A stretch of DNA of 64,000 bases. It comes from Leifsonia sp. NPDC080035 (GTDB taxonomy: Bacteria; Actinomycetota; Actinomycetes; Actinomycetales; Microbacteriaceae). The stretch is taken from NCBI RefSeq assembly GCF_040050925.1, contig NZ_CP157390.1:806001-870000 (forward strand). The letters are read 5' to 3'. Below are positions 40,995 through 48,602 of this stretch, one piece after another. A program made the position numbers and the translations under genes. The notes under the pieces were generated by a model. That model was given only the letters and a program-made list of their open reading frames with translations. It did not search any database and was not told the DNA's origin. The number at the start of each line of letters is the position of its first letter. Positions within the stretch are counted from its first letter, which is position 1.

Positions 40995-42800
40995 GTGTCC
41001 GCCCTCCCCGAATCGCGCCGTTCCCGGCGTGCCGCCGCTCCGCCGCGCCGCCGCTGGTTCGCACGGTGGTGGGTGTGGGCGATCGTCGCGGTCGTCCTGA
41101 TCGTGCTCGGCGCCGCGGCGTGGGTCGGCGTGCGCGGTCTGCAGGCGAAGCAGCAGCTGGACGGCGCGATGCCGCTGGTCGGCACGCTGAAGGCCCAGGT
41201 GCTCGCCCAGGACGCGGCGGGGGCCAAGGCGACGTACGCCCAGCTCGCTCCGCGCGCCGCGAAGGCCGCGAGCCTGACCGGGGACCCGATCTGGCGGGCC
41301 GCCGAGATCGTCCCCGGGGTAGGCGCCAACCTCAGCGTCACCCGCACGCTCGCCGCACAGACCGACGCGGTCGTGACCGGCGCGATCAAACCGCTCGTGG
41401 ACGTCAGCGGCTCGCTGTCGCTCGAGTCCCTGAAGCCGAAGGACGGCCGCATCGACGTCGCGGCGCTCTCCGCCCTCCAGGCCCCCGTGTCGAAGGCGTC
41501 GAAGGCGGTCGACTCGGCGCTGGCCCAGGTGAAGAAGCTGGACACATCCGGAGCCGTCGGCCCGATCGCGTCCGCGAAGTCGAAGCTCGTCACGATGCTC
41601 ACCCCGGTGGCTGCCCAGCTCGGCCAGGCCGATGCGCTACTGTCCCTCGTCCCGAAGGTGCTCGGCGAGGACAAGCCACGCAACTACCTGCTCGCGTTCC
41701 AGAACAACGGCGAGATCATGCCGGGGGGCGGGACGATCGGCTCGATGGCGATCCTCCACGTGGATAAGGGGTCCATCCAGCTCACCCAGCAGGCCTCCGC
41801 GGGCGAGGCCGACTTCCCCCGTTTCGGGATGCCTCCGACGACCATCCCGGCTGACGCGCAGAACCTGTATCCGAACACGCTCGGCTTCTACATCCAGAAC
41901 CTCACGGAGACGCCGCGGTTCTCGGAGTCCTACGCCGTCGCGAAGGCGATGTGGAAGGAGCGGAAGGGCGTCGACATCGACGGGATGGTCGCCGTCGACA
42001 TCGTCGCGCTCAGCCAGTTCCTCGCCGTCACCGGTCCGGTCGACCTGCCGGACGGGACGCAGCTGACCGCCGCGAACGCCGCCCAGACCCTGCTCATCGA
42101 CGTGTACAAGACGTACACGGCCGAGCAGGTGGACCAGCTCAACCAGGGACTCTCGGCGGCCGTCTTCGGGCGTCTGCTCGCCGGGGACGTCGACCCGAAG
42201 AAGCTCGCCTCCTTCGTCGCGACGGCGTCGGCGCAGCACCGCATCCTGCTCTGGAGCGACGATCCGGCCGAGCAGGCCGCCATCCGCGACTCCGCGTTCT
42301 ACGGCGCTCCCCCGGCCAGCACGGCCGACACGGACGCGTTCGGGGTCTACCTGCGCGACATCACCCCGTCGAAGCTCGCGGTCTACCTGAAGCAGTCGGT
42401 GAACGTGTCGCAGGCCGTGTGCACTGCGGGCGGCAAGAACGACGTGCGCATCACGATCACGCTGCAGAACACCGTCCCGCCGGGCACGGAGTTCCCCTCC
42501 TATGTCGCGCAGGACGGCCACATCCGGCTGCGCGCCTCCACTTACGCCCCGCACGGCTACACCGTCGCGGGCGTCACGGTCAGCGACGGCGCCGGCGGCG
42601 CGGGCACCCGCGGCACCGACGGCGAGTACGTGGTGCAGCAGGCGGAGGTCACCCTTCAGCCCGGCGAGACCCGCACGGTCACCTTCGATCTCGTCGCCCC
42701 GCACGCCGACACGAAGAAGCTGAGCGTGCGCGCGACCCCTGCGGTCACCCCGACGCCGATCACGACCGGCGCGCTCGACTGCGGAGCCTGGAAGCATTAG
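40995..42800 (+). CDS. DUF4012 membrane-anchored exoprotein
   Basis: A 601-aa protein (TTG 40983 would add four residues). A basic N-terminus and one membrane helix (WWVWAIVAVVLIVLGAAAWVGV) anchor a long extracellular region. GEDKPRNYLLAFQNNGEIMPGGGTIGSMAILHVDKGSI is the DUF4012 core, and DIDGMVAVDIVALSQFLAVTGPVDLPDGTQL follows. DUF4012 resembles parts of LytR-CpsA-Psr proteins in layout and is often found with polysaccharide genes in actinobacteria; an assembly or attachment role is inferred. It diverges from the dehydrogenase and ends at a hairpin repeat. Confidence 0.85.
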   Translation: MSALPESRRSRRAAAPPRRRWFARWWVWAIVAVVLIVLGAAAWVGVRGLQAKQQLDGAMPLVGTLKAQVLAQDAAGAKATYAQLAPRAAKAASLTGDPIWRAAEIVPGVGANLSVTRTLAAQTDAVVTGAIKPLVDVSGSLSLESLKPKDGRIDVAALSALQAPVSKASKAVDSALAQVKKLDTSGAVGPIASAKSKLVTMLTPVAAQLGQADALLSLVPKVLGEDKPRNYLLAFQNNGEIMPGGGTIGSMAILHVDKGSIQLTQQASAGEADFPRFGMPPTTIPADAQNLYPNTLGFYIQNLTETPRFSESYAVAKAMWKERKGVDIDGMVAVDIVALSQFLAVTGPVDLPDGTQLTAANAAQTLLIDVYKTYTAEQVDQLNQGLSAAVFGRLLAGDVDPKKLASFVATASAQHRILLWSDDPAEQAAIRDSAFYGAPPASTADTDAFGVYLRDITPSKLAVYLKQSVNVSQAVCTAGGKNDVRITITLQNTVPPGTEFPSYVAQDGHIRLRASTYAPHGYTVAGVTVSDGAGGAGTRGTDGEYVVQQAEVTLQPGETRTVTFDLVAPHADTKKLSVRATPAVTPTPITTGALDCGAWKH

Positions 42801-42812
42801 CGGACCTCCCCC

Positions 42813-42874
42813 ACCGCCGAGTACGGAGAGAATCCGCGTACTCGGCGGTTTCGGGCGCACTTTCTGCGTACTCG
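42813..42874. repeat. Hairpin-forming intergenic repeat, copy 1
   Basis: The first 38 bp (42813-42850) are identical to 46841-46878. They fold into a 13-bp stem ACCGCCGAGTACG/CGTACTCGGCGGT with an 11-nt loop. An 8-bp variable part and a second identical 16-bp block (ACTTTCTGCGTACTCG) follow. It sits 12 bp after DUF4012, before the convergent recQ gene, so it may act as a two-way terminator. Confidence 0.85.
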
Positions 42875-42927
42875 CGCGGTGAGGCGAGCACTGGATGAGC
42901 GGCCCGCAGGAATGTATGGTGGTGGTC

Positions 42928-42988
42928 CCCGTAGCTACGGGTATGGGGAAATCGCCAGAGCCCGACTGAGCGATCAGCCGGGCTCTGG
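42928..42988. other. Two adjacent stem-loops in convergent intergenic region
   Basis: A perfect 14-bp palindrome CCCGTAGCTACGGG (42928-42941) is followed by a hairpin with a 10-bp stem CCAGAGCCCG/CGGGCTCTGG (42955-42964 with 42979-42988) and an inner CTGA-GCGA-TCAG stem closed by a GNRA-type loop. It is 34 bp from the end of recQ and may terminate it, or be a small structured RNA. Confidence 0.5.
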
Positions 42989-43022
42989 TCTGCCGACGGG
43001 ATGCGACCACGGCAGGATGCGC

Positions 43023-44657
43023 TCAGACCGGCTGGAGCAGCTCGGTGCCGCGCACCGCCTCCAGCGCGAGCACCTTGTAGCCCTCGCTCTCGAAGAACAC
43101 GGTGATCCTGTCCGTGTCCGCGTGCATCACGATGCCGGGGCCCCACGCCTCGTGGCGCACCCGCGAGGACGGCGGGAACGGCTCGGGACCGGCGACCGCG
43201 TGCTCCTGCATCCACCGGTCCGCGCTCCCGGAGGCGCAGGTATCGCAGTTGCGGCAGGGCTCGGCCAGCTCCTCGCCGAAGTAGCCGAGCAGGAACTGCC
43301 GTCGGCAGCGGGCGGTCTCCGCGTACTCCCGCATCAGCTGGGAGCGGGAGTGCTCGATCCGCCGGCGCATCGCCGCCTCCGCCACGGCAGCGCGCGCGGC
43401 CTCGTCCGCCGGGACGTCCGCGGCGGCGAGCGCGTCGTCGGAGCCGGAGACCATCCGCGCGTCCCGGAGCAGCCCGAGCAGACGACCGAGCGTCCGCGGG
43501 GAGACCTCGAGCTCGGCGGCGACCTCCGCCCGGCTGCGACCGGGGGATGCGGCCACGGCCGCCATCACCCGCCGCAGCTCCGCGGCGTCCGGCTCGCCGC
43601 CGGAGAAGAACGCGGTCAGCGCGAAGTCCTCCGGCCGGTAGTGCAGGGTGACCACCGCCGGCTGCCCGTCGCGCCCGGCTCGCCCCACCTCCTGGTAGTA
43701 GCTGTCGAGAGAGTCGGTGACGGAGGCGTGCAGCACGAAGCGCACATCCGGCTTGTCGATGCCCATGCCGAACGCGCTGGTGGCGGCGACCACGCGCGCG
43801 TTGCCGGCCATGAAGCGCTCGTAGACCTCGTCGCGGTCGCGCGCGCGGAGCCCCGCGTGGTAGGCGGCGGCGCTGACGCCCCGCTTCCCCAGGGCGTCCG
43901 CGTACAGCTCGGTGTCGCGCCGGGTCGCGGCGTAGACCAGGCCGGAACCGCCGAGCCCTCCGCCGTCGCCGTCCGTCACCTGCGCGAGCACCGCCTCCCG
44001 CTTCTCGGAGTCGCGCTCGTACCGAACCACCTCCAGCCGCAGGTTGGGGCGGTCGAAGCCGACCGCGAACAGCCGGTGCTCGCGCAGGTGCAGCCGCTCG
44101 CCGATCTCGGCGCGCACGGGCGGTGCGCCGGTGGCGGTCAGCGCGGCGACGGGTGGATGTCCGAGGTCGTCGATCACCTCGCCGAGCAGGAGGTAATCGG
44201 GCCGGAAGTCGTGGCCCCAGGCGGAGACGCAGTGGGCCTCGTCCACCGCGAACAGGCGCACGCCGATCGCCCCCAGCCGCTCCCGCACCGCGGGATGGGC
44301 GAGCTGCTCCGGGGCGAGGAAGACGAAGCCGGCTTCACCATCGGCCAGCGCTTCCCAGTCGCGCTCCCGCCCGGCCTCGCCTGCGGTCGAGTTGATGGCG
44401 ACCGCGCGAGCCACGTCCTTCGCCGCGCCGAGCGCGCGCACCTGATCCTCCTGCAGGGAGATCAGCGGGGAGACGACGACGGTCACGCCGCCCAGCACGG
44501 TGCCGGCGAGCTGATAGATCGCCGACTTGCCGTAGCCGGTCGGCATGACCGCGAGCACGTCGCCGCCGTCGATGAGGGTCTGCGCGGCGTCGGCGATGCC
44601 GGGCCGCAGCTCCTCCCAGCCGAAGGACCATCGGGCGACCTGGTGCACGCGTGACAT
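43023..44657 (-). CDS. recQ: RecQ family ATP-dependent DNA helicase
   Basis: A 544-aa superfamily 2 helicase that unwinds DNA 3'-5' in repair. Motif I is MPTGYGKS with K44; motif II AVDEAHCVSAWGHDFRPDY; motif VI YQEVGRAGRDGQPAV. The zinc-binding cysteines are in ARCRRQFLLGYF and CRNCDTC near 435-470, followed by a short domain ending. No HRDC domain, and the winged-helix region comes before the zinc site in a reduced form, so this is a short RecQ. ATG 44657 is used; the frame upstream is not coding. Confidence 0.92.
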   Translation of the reverse strand: MSRVHQVARWSFGWEELRPGIADAAQTLIDGGDVLAVMPTGYGKSAIYQLAGTVLGGVTVVVSPLISLQEDQVRALGAAKDVARAVAINSTAGEAGRERDWEALADGEAGFVFLAPEQLAHPAVRERLGAIGVRLFAVDEAHCVSAWGHDFRPDYLLLGEVIDDLGHPPVAALTATGAPPVRAEIGERLHLREHRLFAVGFDRPNLRLEVVRYERDSEKREAVLAQVTDGDGGGLGGSGLVYAATRRDTELYADALGKRGVSAAAYHAGLRARDRDEVYERFMAGNARVVAATSAFGMGIDKPDVRFVLHASVTDSLDSYYQEVGRAGRDGQPAVVTLHYRPEDFALTAFFSGGEPDAAELRRVMAAVAASPGRSRAEVAAELEVSPRTLGRLLGLLRDARMVSGSDDALAAADVPADEAARAAVAEAAMRRRIEHSRSQLMREYAETARCRRQFLLGYFGEELAEPCRNCDTCASGSADRWMQEHAVAGPEPFPPSSRVRHEAWGPGIVMHADTDRITVFFESEGYKVLALEAVRGTELLQPV

Positions 44658-44713
44658 GACGTCACCGTACCTGCCGCGCCCGACCGTCCCGCCCACGTGG
44701 CCCCGCGCCCGAC

Positions 44714-45553
44714 TCAGAGGATGGGCCGGCCGCCGGTGACCGCGACCCGCGCACCGGACACGTAGGAGCCATCGTCGGACGCGAGCAACACGTAGACCGG
44801 CGCGAGCTCGGCGGGCTGGCCGGCGCGGCCGAGCGGAGTGTCTCTGCCGAACCGGCTCACCTTCTCCTCGGGCATGGTGGAGGGGATCAGCGGCGTCCAG
44901 ATCGGGCCGGGTGCCACGCTGTTCGCGCGGATGCCCTTCTCCCCCAGCAGCTGCGCGAGCGACGCCGTCATGTTCGCGATCGCCGCCTTGGTGGCCGCGT
45001 AGGGCAGCAGGGTCGGCGACGGCATGTCGGAGTTCACCGAGGAGGAGCCGATGATGCTGGACCCGGGCTTCAGGTGCGGCACCGCGGCCTTGACGAGATG
45101 GAAGAACGCAGACAGGTTCGTCGCGATCGTGTGATCCCACTCCTCGTCGGGGATCTCCTCCACCGACTCGCGGGTCATCTGGTACGCGGCGTTGCTGACG
45201 AGGATGTCGATGCCGCCGAGTTCGTCGACGGTCCGCGCCACCAGGTCACGGCAGTGCTGCGGCTCGGACACGTCGCCGGGCAGCAGCACGGCCTTCCGGC
45301 CCGCGTCGCGCACCCACTTCGCGGTGTCCTCGGCGTCGTCGCGCTCGCTGAGGTAGGCGATCGCGACGTCCGCGCCCTCGCGCGCGTAGGCGATGGCGAC
45401 GGCCTTGCCGATGCCGCTGTCGGCGCCGGTGATCAACGCCACCTTGCCCGTCAGGCGCCCGCTGCCGCGGTAGCTCTGCTCACCGTGGTCCGGGCGCGGC
45501 TCCATCGCCTCGGTCTCACCGGGCGGATGCTGCTGCTGTTCGGGGAAGGACAT
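44714..45553 (-). CDS. General-stress-type SDR oxidoreductase (YghA/YdaD-like)
   Basis: A 279-aa SDR with a distinctive N-terminal extension (PEQQQHPPGETEAMEPRPDHGEQSYRGSGRL) typical of the YghA/Gsp39 group. TGADSGIGKAVA binds the cofactor, NAAYQM follows, the catalytic Ser is in IIGSSSVNSD and YAATKAA supplies Tyr/Lys. GARVAVTGGRPIL is the expected end. Members are induced by stress in other bacteria; substrate unknown. It reads in the same direction as recQ, 56 bp upstream of it. Confidence 0.9.
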   Translation of the reverse strand: MSFPEQQQHPPGETEAMEPRPDHGEQSYRGSGRLTGKVALITGADSGIGKAVAIAYAREGADVAIAYLSERDDAEDTAKWVRDAGRKAVLLPGDVSEPQHCRDLVARTVDELGGIDILVSNAAYQMTRESVEEIPDEEWDHTIATNLSAFFHLVKAAVPHLKPGSSIIGSSSVNSDMPSPTLLPYAATKAAIANMTASLAQLLGEKGIRANSVAPGPIWTPLIPSTMPEEKVSRFGRDTPLGRAGQPAELAPVYVLLASDDGSYVSGARVAVTGGRPIL

Positions 45554-45676
45554 GGGATACCTCCGTTCGTGGACGGCATCCAGACAACCCCGGGACCGCG
45601 CGCTCGCGCAGGGGATTGGATGGGCGGGGCCGCGCGCGTAGAGTGCTCGCGCTCGGCCGCGGGCTCAGTCGAGGAC

Positions 45677-46234
45677 TCAGGCCCCGACGACACTCTCCTG
45701 CTTCTGGCGGGCGCGGAACGCCGTCGCCTTCATCCGGTTGCCGCAGGTCTTCATGGAGCACCACTCGCGGCGGTGACCGCGGGAGTGGTCGAGGTAGACC
45801 TGGGTGCACTCGGGGCGGCCGCACTCGCGGAGGACGGCGCCCTCCGGGCCGCCGACGATCTCCACGGTCTGGCGCGCCAGTTGCGCGAGCCCCTCGCCGA
45901 CGCGGGCGTCGCGGACCACGGCCCCGTCGCGGTCGAGCCTGAGGCCGACGGGCGACCCCGACGCGTGCCGGTTGACGACCGTGACGGCCCCTGCAGGCAG
46001 CGCCTCCTCGTGCATCCGCGCGAACACGAGCGCGTAGATCGCCTCCCGCAGCTCGACCGCCTCCTCGACGTCGGCCGCGCGGGCGCCCGGGGCCCTGTCC
46101 ATCAGGCCGGCCTCGGTGAACCACGCGTCGAGCGCGTCGGGCGAGTCGAGCTTCTCCGTCGGCTCATCGTTGCGCCGCGCGCGCAGGGTGCCGACGAAGT
46201 CGAGTGCGGAGGTGCCACAGGGGAAAGCGTGCAT
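45677..46234 (-). CDS. CGNR zinc-finger / ABATE-domain regulator
   Basis: A 185-aa protein. The N-terminal ABATE region includes ALDFVGTLRARR and ELREAIYALVFAR; the C-terminal CGNR finger reads LRECGRPECTQVYLDHSRGHRREWCSMKTCGNRMKATAFRAR, with four cysteines as zinc ligands. Such proteins are presumed stress-response regulators. It diverges from the SRPBCC-like gene over 142 bp of A+T-rich promoter DNA, its probable target. Confidence 0.9.
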   Translation of the reverse strand: MHAFPCGTSALDFVGTLRARRNDEPTEKLDSPDALDAWFTEAGLMDRAPGARAADVEEAVELREAIYALVFARMHEEALPAGAVTVVNRHASGSPVGLRLDRDGAVVRDARVGEGLAQLARQTVEIVGGPEGAVLRECGRPECTQVYLDHSRGHRREWCSMKTCGNRMKATAFRARQKQESVVGA

Positions 46235-46376
46235 GTAACCACTCTAAGCGGTCACCGTTCGGAATGCAACCGTTCTATCCGGTTACAAGCATGCAAATAA
46301 CCCGTTTGACAAGTTATGCGTCTCTCTGCCACGGTATAACCATCCAGAACAGTTACGAACCGAAAGCGAGAACCCC
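46235..46376. promoter_or_regulatory. Divergent promoter region
   Basis: A 142-bp A+T-rich gap between the CGNR and SRPBCC genes. A TTGACA (46306-46311) and a TATAAC (46335-46340) are both present on the plus strand but 23 bp apart, too far for one standard promoter. Short arms AACCG/CGGTT flank 46268-46283. Confidence 0.45.
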
Positions 46377-46805
46377 GTGACCACCGTCGCCCTCACCCTG
46401 CACTCCCGCCTCTCCACCCCCGAGCTGATGAGCGTCCTCACCGACTTCAGCCCGGCGCGTCCCGCCGCCTGGCCGAGCATCGATGCCGACCACTTCACCG
46501 TCCACGACCGCGGCGAGACCTGGGCCGAGGTCACCGAGGGAACGGCGTCCGCGTGGGAGCGCGCCCGCTACGAGTGGGACGACGCGGCCGGCCGCGTGAC
46601 CATCACCACGCACGACTCCAAGGTGTTCGGCCCTGGCGGCGGCTGGATCTTCCAGCTCGCGCCCGAGGAGAATGGGACGCGCGTCGACGTCGAGCTGACG
46701 CGCACGCCGCGCGGCCTCGGCAAGCGCATCCTCGCGTCACTGCTGCCGATCGTCGGACCCGGCTCGTTCCGCTCCTCGTTCCGCGAGCCCCTGCAGACCC
46801 GCTGA
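46377..46805 (+). CDS. SRPBCC/polyketide-cyclase-like protein
   Basis: A 142-aa protein from a GTG start with AAAGCGAG upstream. The pattern STPELMSVLTDFSPARPAAWPSIDADHFTVHDRGETWAEVTEGTASAWERARYEWD, then GGGWIFQLAPEENGTRVDVELTRTP, fits the SRPBCC ligand-binding fold. No enzyme activity can be named. It diverges from the CGNR regulator and ends at copy 2 of the hairpin repeat. Confidence 0.75.
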   Translation: MTTVALTLHSRLSTPELMSVLTDFSPARPAAWPSIDADHFTVHDRGETWAEVTEGTASAWERARYEWDDAAGRVTITTHDSKVFGPGGGWIFQLAPEENGTRVDVELTRTPRGLGKRILASLLPIVGPGSFRSSFREPLQTR

Positions 46806-46840
46806 CCCGCTCACCCACGCGTCCGCGCGCCCCCTCGCCA

Positions 46841-46902
46841 ACCGCCGAGTACGGAGAGAATCCGCGTACTCGGCGGTTGTGGTTGTACTTTCTGCGTACT
46901 CG
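46841..46902. repeat. Hairpin-forming intergenic repeat, copy 2
   Basis: Same 62-bp plan as copy 1: an identical 38-bp hairpin block (46841-46878), eight differing positions allowed in 46879-46886, and the identical 16-bp block (46887-46902). It lies between two convergent genes, 35 bp after the SRPBCC gene and 30 bp from the end of the XRE gene. Confidence 0.85.
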
Positions 46903-46932
46903 ACGGGTCGGCCGGGGCACGCGAGTGGGCGG

Positions 46933-47517
46933 CTAGGAGAGGACGACGCGGAGGAGGCGCGCGGGGGCGTCCCCGACCTGCTCGAAGCCGTAGCGCTGAG
47001 CGCTCGAGAAGAGCGCGTGCTCGCCCGAGGTGAGCAGGCGGCCGTCGACGCCCCCATCGAACAGCAGCCGCACGCTTCCCGAGGCGACCAGCACGATCTC
47101 GTGCCAGCCGGCCGGGTCCGGCTCGGCGTCGTAGCGCTCCCCCGCCGCGAGCTCCCAGGCGAGCACCTGCGCCTCGGCGCGGGCCGGCGCCGCGCCGACC
47201 AGCCGCCCGATGCTCGCCGGGTCCGCGCCCCGCCACACCACCACGTCCACCTCCCCCGAGGGCGCCGACGGCGCCGACGGCTCCGCGTGCTCCGTCCGCT
47301 CGACGACGAGGTCGGTGAAGGTCGCGTCCAGGGCGCCGGCGAGCCGGTCGAGCGCGACCAGGCTGACGTTGGTCTCGCCCGCCTCCAGGTTGATGATGGT
47401 CCGGCGGCTGATGCCCGAGGCCTGGGCCAGCGCCTCCTGACTCATCCCGCGGTCGCGGCGCAGGCGGCGCAGGTTCTCGCCGAGGTGGACGAGGACGCTG
47501 CTGTCTCCCGTTTGCAT
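46933..47517 (-). CDS. XRE regulator with C-terminal cupin
   Basis: A 194-aa regulator. The helix-turn-helix is in LGENLRRLRRDRGMSQEALAQASGISRRTIINLEAGETNVSLVALDRLAGAL (about residues 10-65). The C-terminal half is a cupin (AWELAAGERYDAEPDPAGWHEIVLVASGSVRLLFDGG, SGEHALFSSAQRYGFEQVG) that would bind a small effector. Start ATG 47517 or 47523 lies within operator-like repeats shared with the divergent EamA gene, so it probably represses both. Confidence 0.88.
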   Translation of the reverse strand: MQTGDSSVLVHLGENLRRLRRDRGMSQEALAQASGISRRTIINLEAGETNVSLVALDRLAGALDATFTDLVVERTEHAEPSAPSAPSGEVDVVVWRGADPASIGRLVGAAPARAEAQVLAWELAAGERYDAEPDPAGWHEIVLVASGSVRLLFDGGVDGRLLTSGEHALFSSAQRYGFEQVGDAPARLLRVVLS

Positions 47518-47557
47518 GTGCATTATTCTGCACCATAGTATGTGCACTATGTTGCAC
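47518..47557. promoter_or_regulatory. Operator repeats and leaderless promoter
   Basis: Two copies of GTGCA-N6-TGCAC (47518-47533 and 47542-47557), 24 bp apart, with CATAGT/ACTATG (47534-47551) between. A plus-strand -35 TTGCAT (47512-47517) and -10 TAGTAT (47536-47541), 18 bp apart, would start RNA at about the EamA ATG (47549). Confidence 0.65.
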
Positions 47558-48556
47558 ATCCGGTCGCGCGTCCGCATCGCCGTGAGCCGGTACGAGCTCG
47601 CGCTGATCGCGATCACCGCGCTGTGGGGTGCGACGTTCCTCATCGTGCACCTGGCGATGCAGCACACCGGCCCGTGGTTCTTCGTGGGCCTGCGCTTCGT
47701 GGTCGCCGGCCTGGTGAGCGTCATCGTCTTCCACCGCTCGCTCCTCCGCATCCGCTGGCGCGAGATCGGCGCGGGCGCGGCCATCGGCGCCGCCATCGCC
47801 CTCGGCTACGGGCTGCAGACCGCCGGGCTCGCGAGCATCCCGAGCAGCACCTCCGCCTTCATCACGGCGTTCTACGTGCCGCTGGTCCCGCTGCTGCAGT
47901 GGGCGGTCCTGCGCCGGCCGCCACGCCGGATGACGCTGGTGGGTGTCGCCTTCGCGTTCGCCGGGCTGCTGTTCATCGCCGGGCCGTCGGCGCTCACCGT
48001 CGGCCTCGGCCCCGGAGAGATCGCCACGCTCGTCAGCACGGTGCCGATCGCGGCGGAGATCATCCTGATCGGCGCCTTCGCCTCCCGCGTCGACGCGCGT
48101 GGAGTGACCATCGTCCAGCTCCTGGCGGCGGGTGTCTTCGGCTTCGCCGCGATGCCGCTGACCGGCGAGAGCGCACCCGCGCCGTCGTGGGACTGGGTGC
48201 TGCCGGCCGTCGGCCTCGGCATCGCGAGCTGCCTCATCCAGCTCACCATGAACTGGGCGCAGCGGCACGTCTCGCCGACCAAAGCCACGATCATCTACTC
48301 GGGCGAGCCGGTGTGGGGCGGGATCGTCGGACGGCTGGCCGGCGACCGGATGCCGTTGACGACCATCGTCGGCGCGCTGCTCGTCGTCGCGGGCGTTCTC
48401 GTCAGCGAGCTGCGGCCGCGCCGGTCGGCACGGGAGGACGCCCCGCGCGACACGCCGGCCGATCGCGGGGACGGGAGGGCTTCCGAGGCCGGACATCGCC
48501 GGATTCCCTCCGATCCTGACGAGGCTCTCACGGAGTCGGCGGAACGGCCGGTGTGA
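47549..48556 (+). CDS. EamA/DMT family transporter
   Basis: A 335-aa membrane protein with ten helices in two EamA repeats (ELALIAITALWGATFLIVHLAMQ start; SPTKATIIYSGEPVWGGIVGRLAGDRMPLTTIVGALLVVAGVLVSEL end). These transport or export amino acids and metabolites. The ATG at 47549 coincides with the predicted transcription start, so the message may be leaderless; GTG 47582 is an alternative. The hydrophilic C-terminal tail of about 45 residues is unusual for the family. It diverges from an XRE-cupin regulator. Confidence 0.87.
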   Translation: MLHIRSRVRIAVSRYELALIAITALWGATFLIVHLAMQHTGPWFFVGLRFVVAGLVSVIVFHRSLLRIRWREIGAGAAIGAAIALGYGLQTAGLASIPSSTSAFITAFYVPLVPLLQWAVLRRPPRRMTLVGVAFAFAGLLFIAGPSALTVGLGPGEIATLVSTVPIAAEIILIGAFASRVDARGVTIVQLLAAGVFGFAAMPLTGESAPAPSWDWVLPAVGLGIASCLIQLTMNWAQRHVSPTKATIIYSGEPVWGGIVGRLAGDRMPLTTIVGALLVVAGVLVSELRPRRSAREDAPRDTPADRGDGRASEAGHRRIPSDPDEALTESAERPV

Positions 48557-48602
48557 ATCCCCGGGCACTGGGATACCGTGTGAGGCGCCGGGAGGAGAGC
48601 AC

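Noticed and set aside
39632..41683. 683-codon version of the nucleotide-sugar dehydrogenase
   Set aside because: The extra 264 residues are antisense to DUF4012 and the NAD-binding motif lies right after TTG 40891.
44658..45140. N-terminal extension of RecQ
   Set aside because: It overlaps the SDR gene in another frame and is Arg/Gly-rich; RecQ similarity starts at 44657.
46306..46340. TTGACA with TATAAC as one promoter
   Set aside because: The 23-bp spacing is too long for a normal sigma-70-type promoter; kept only as a note in the region entry.
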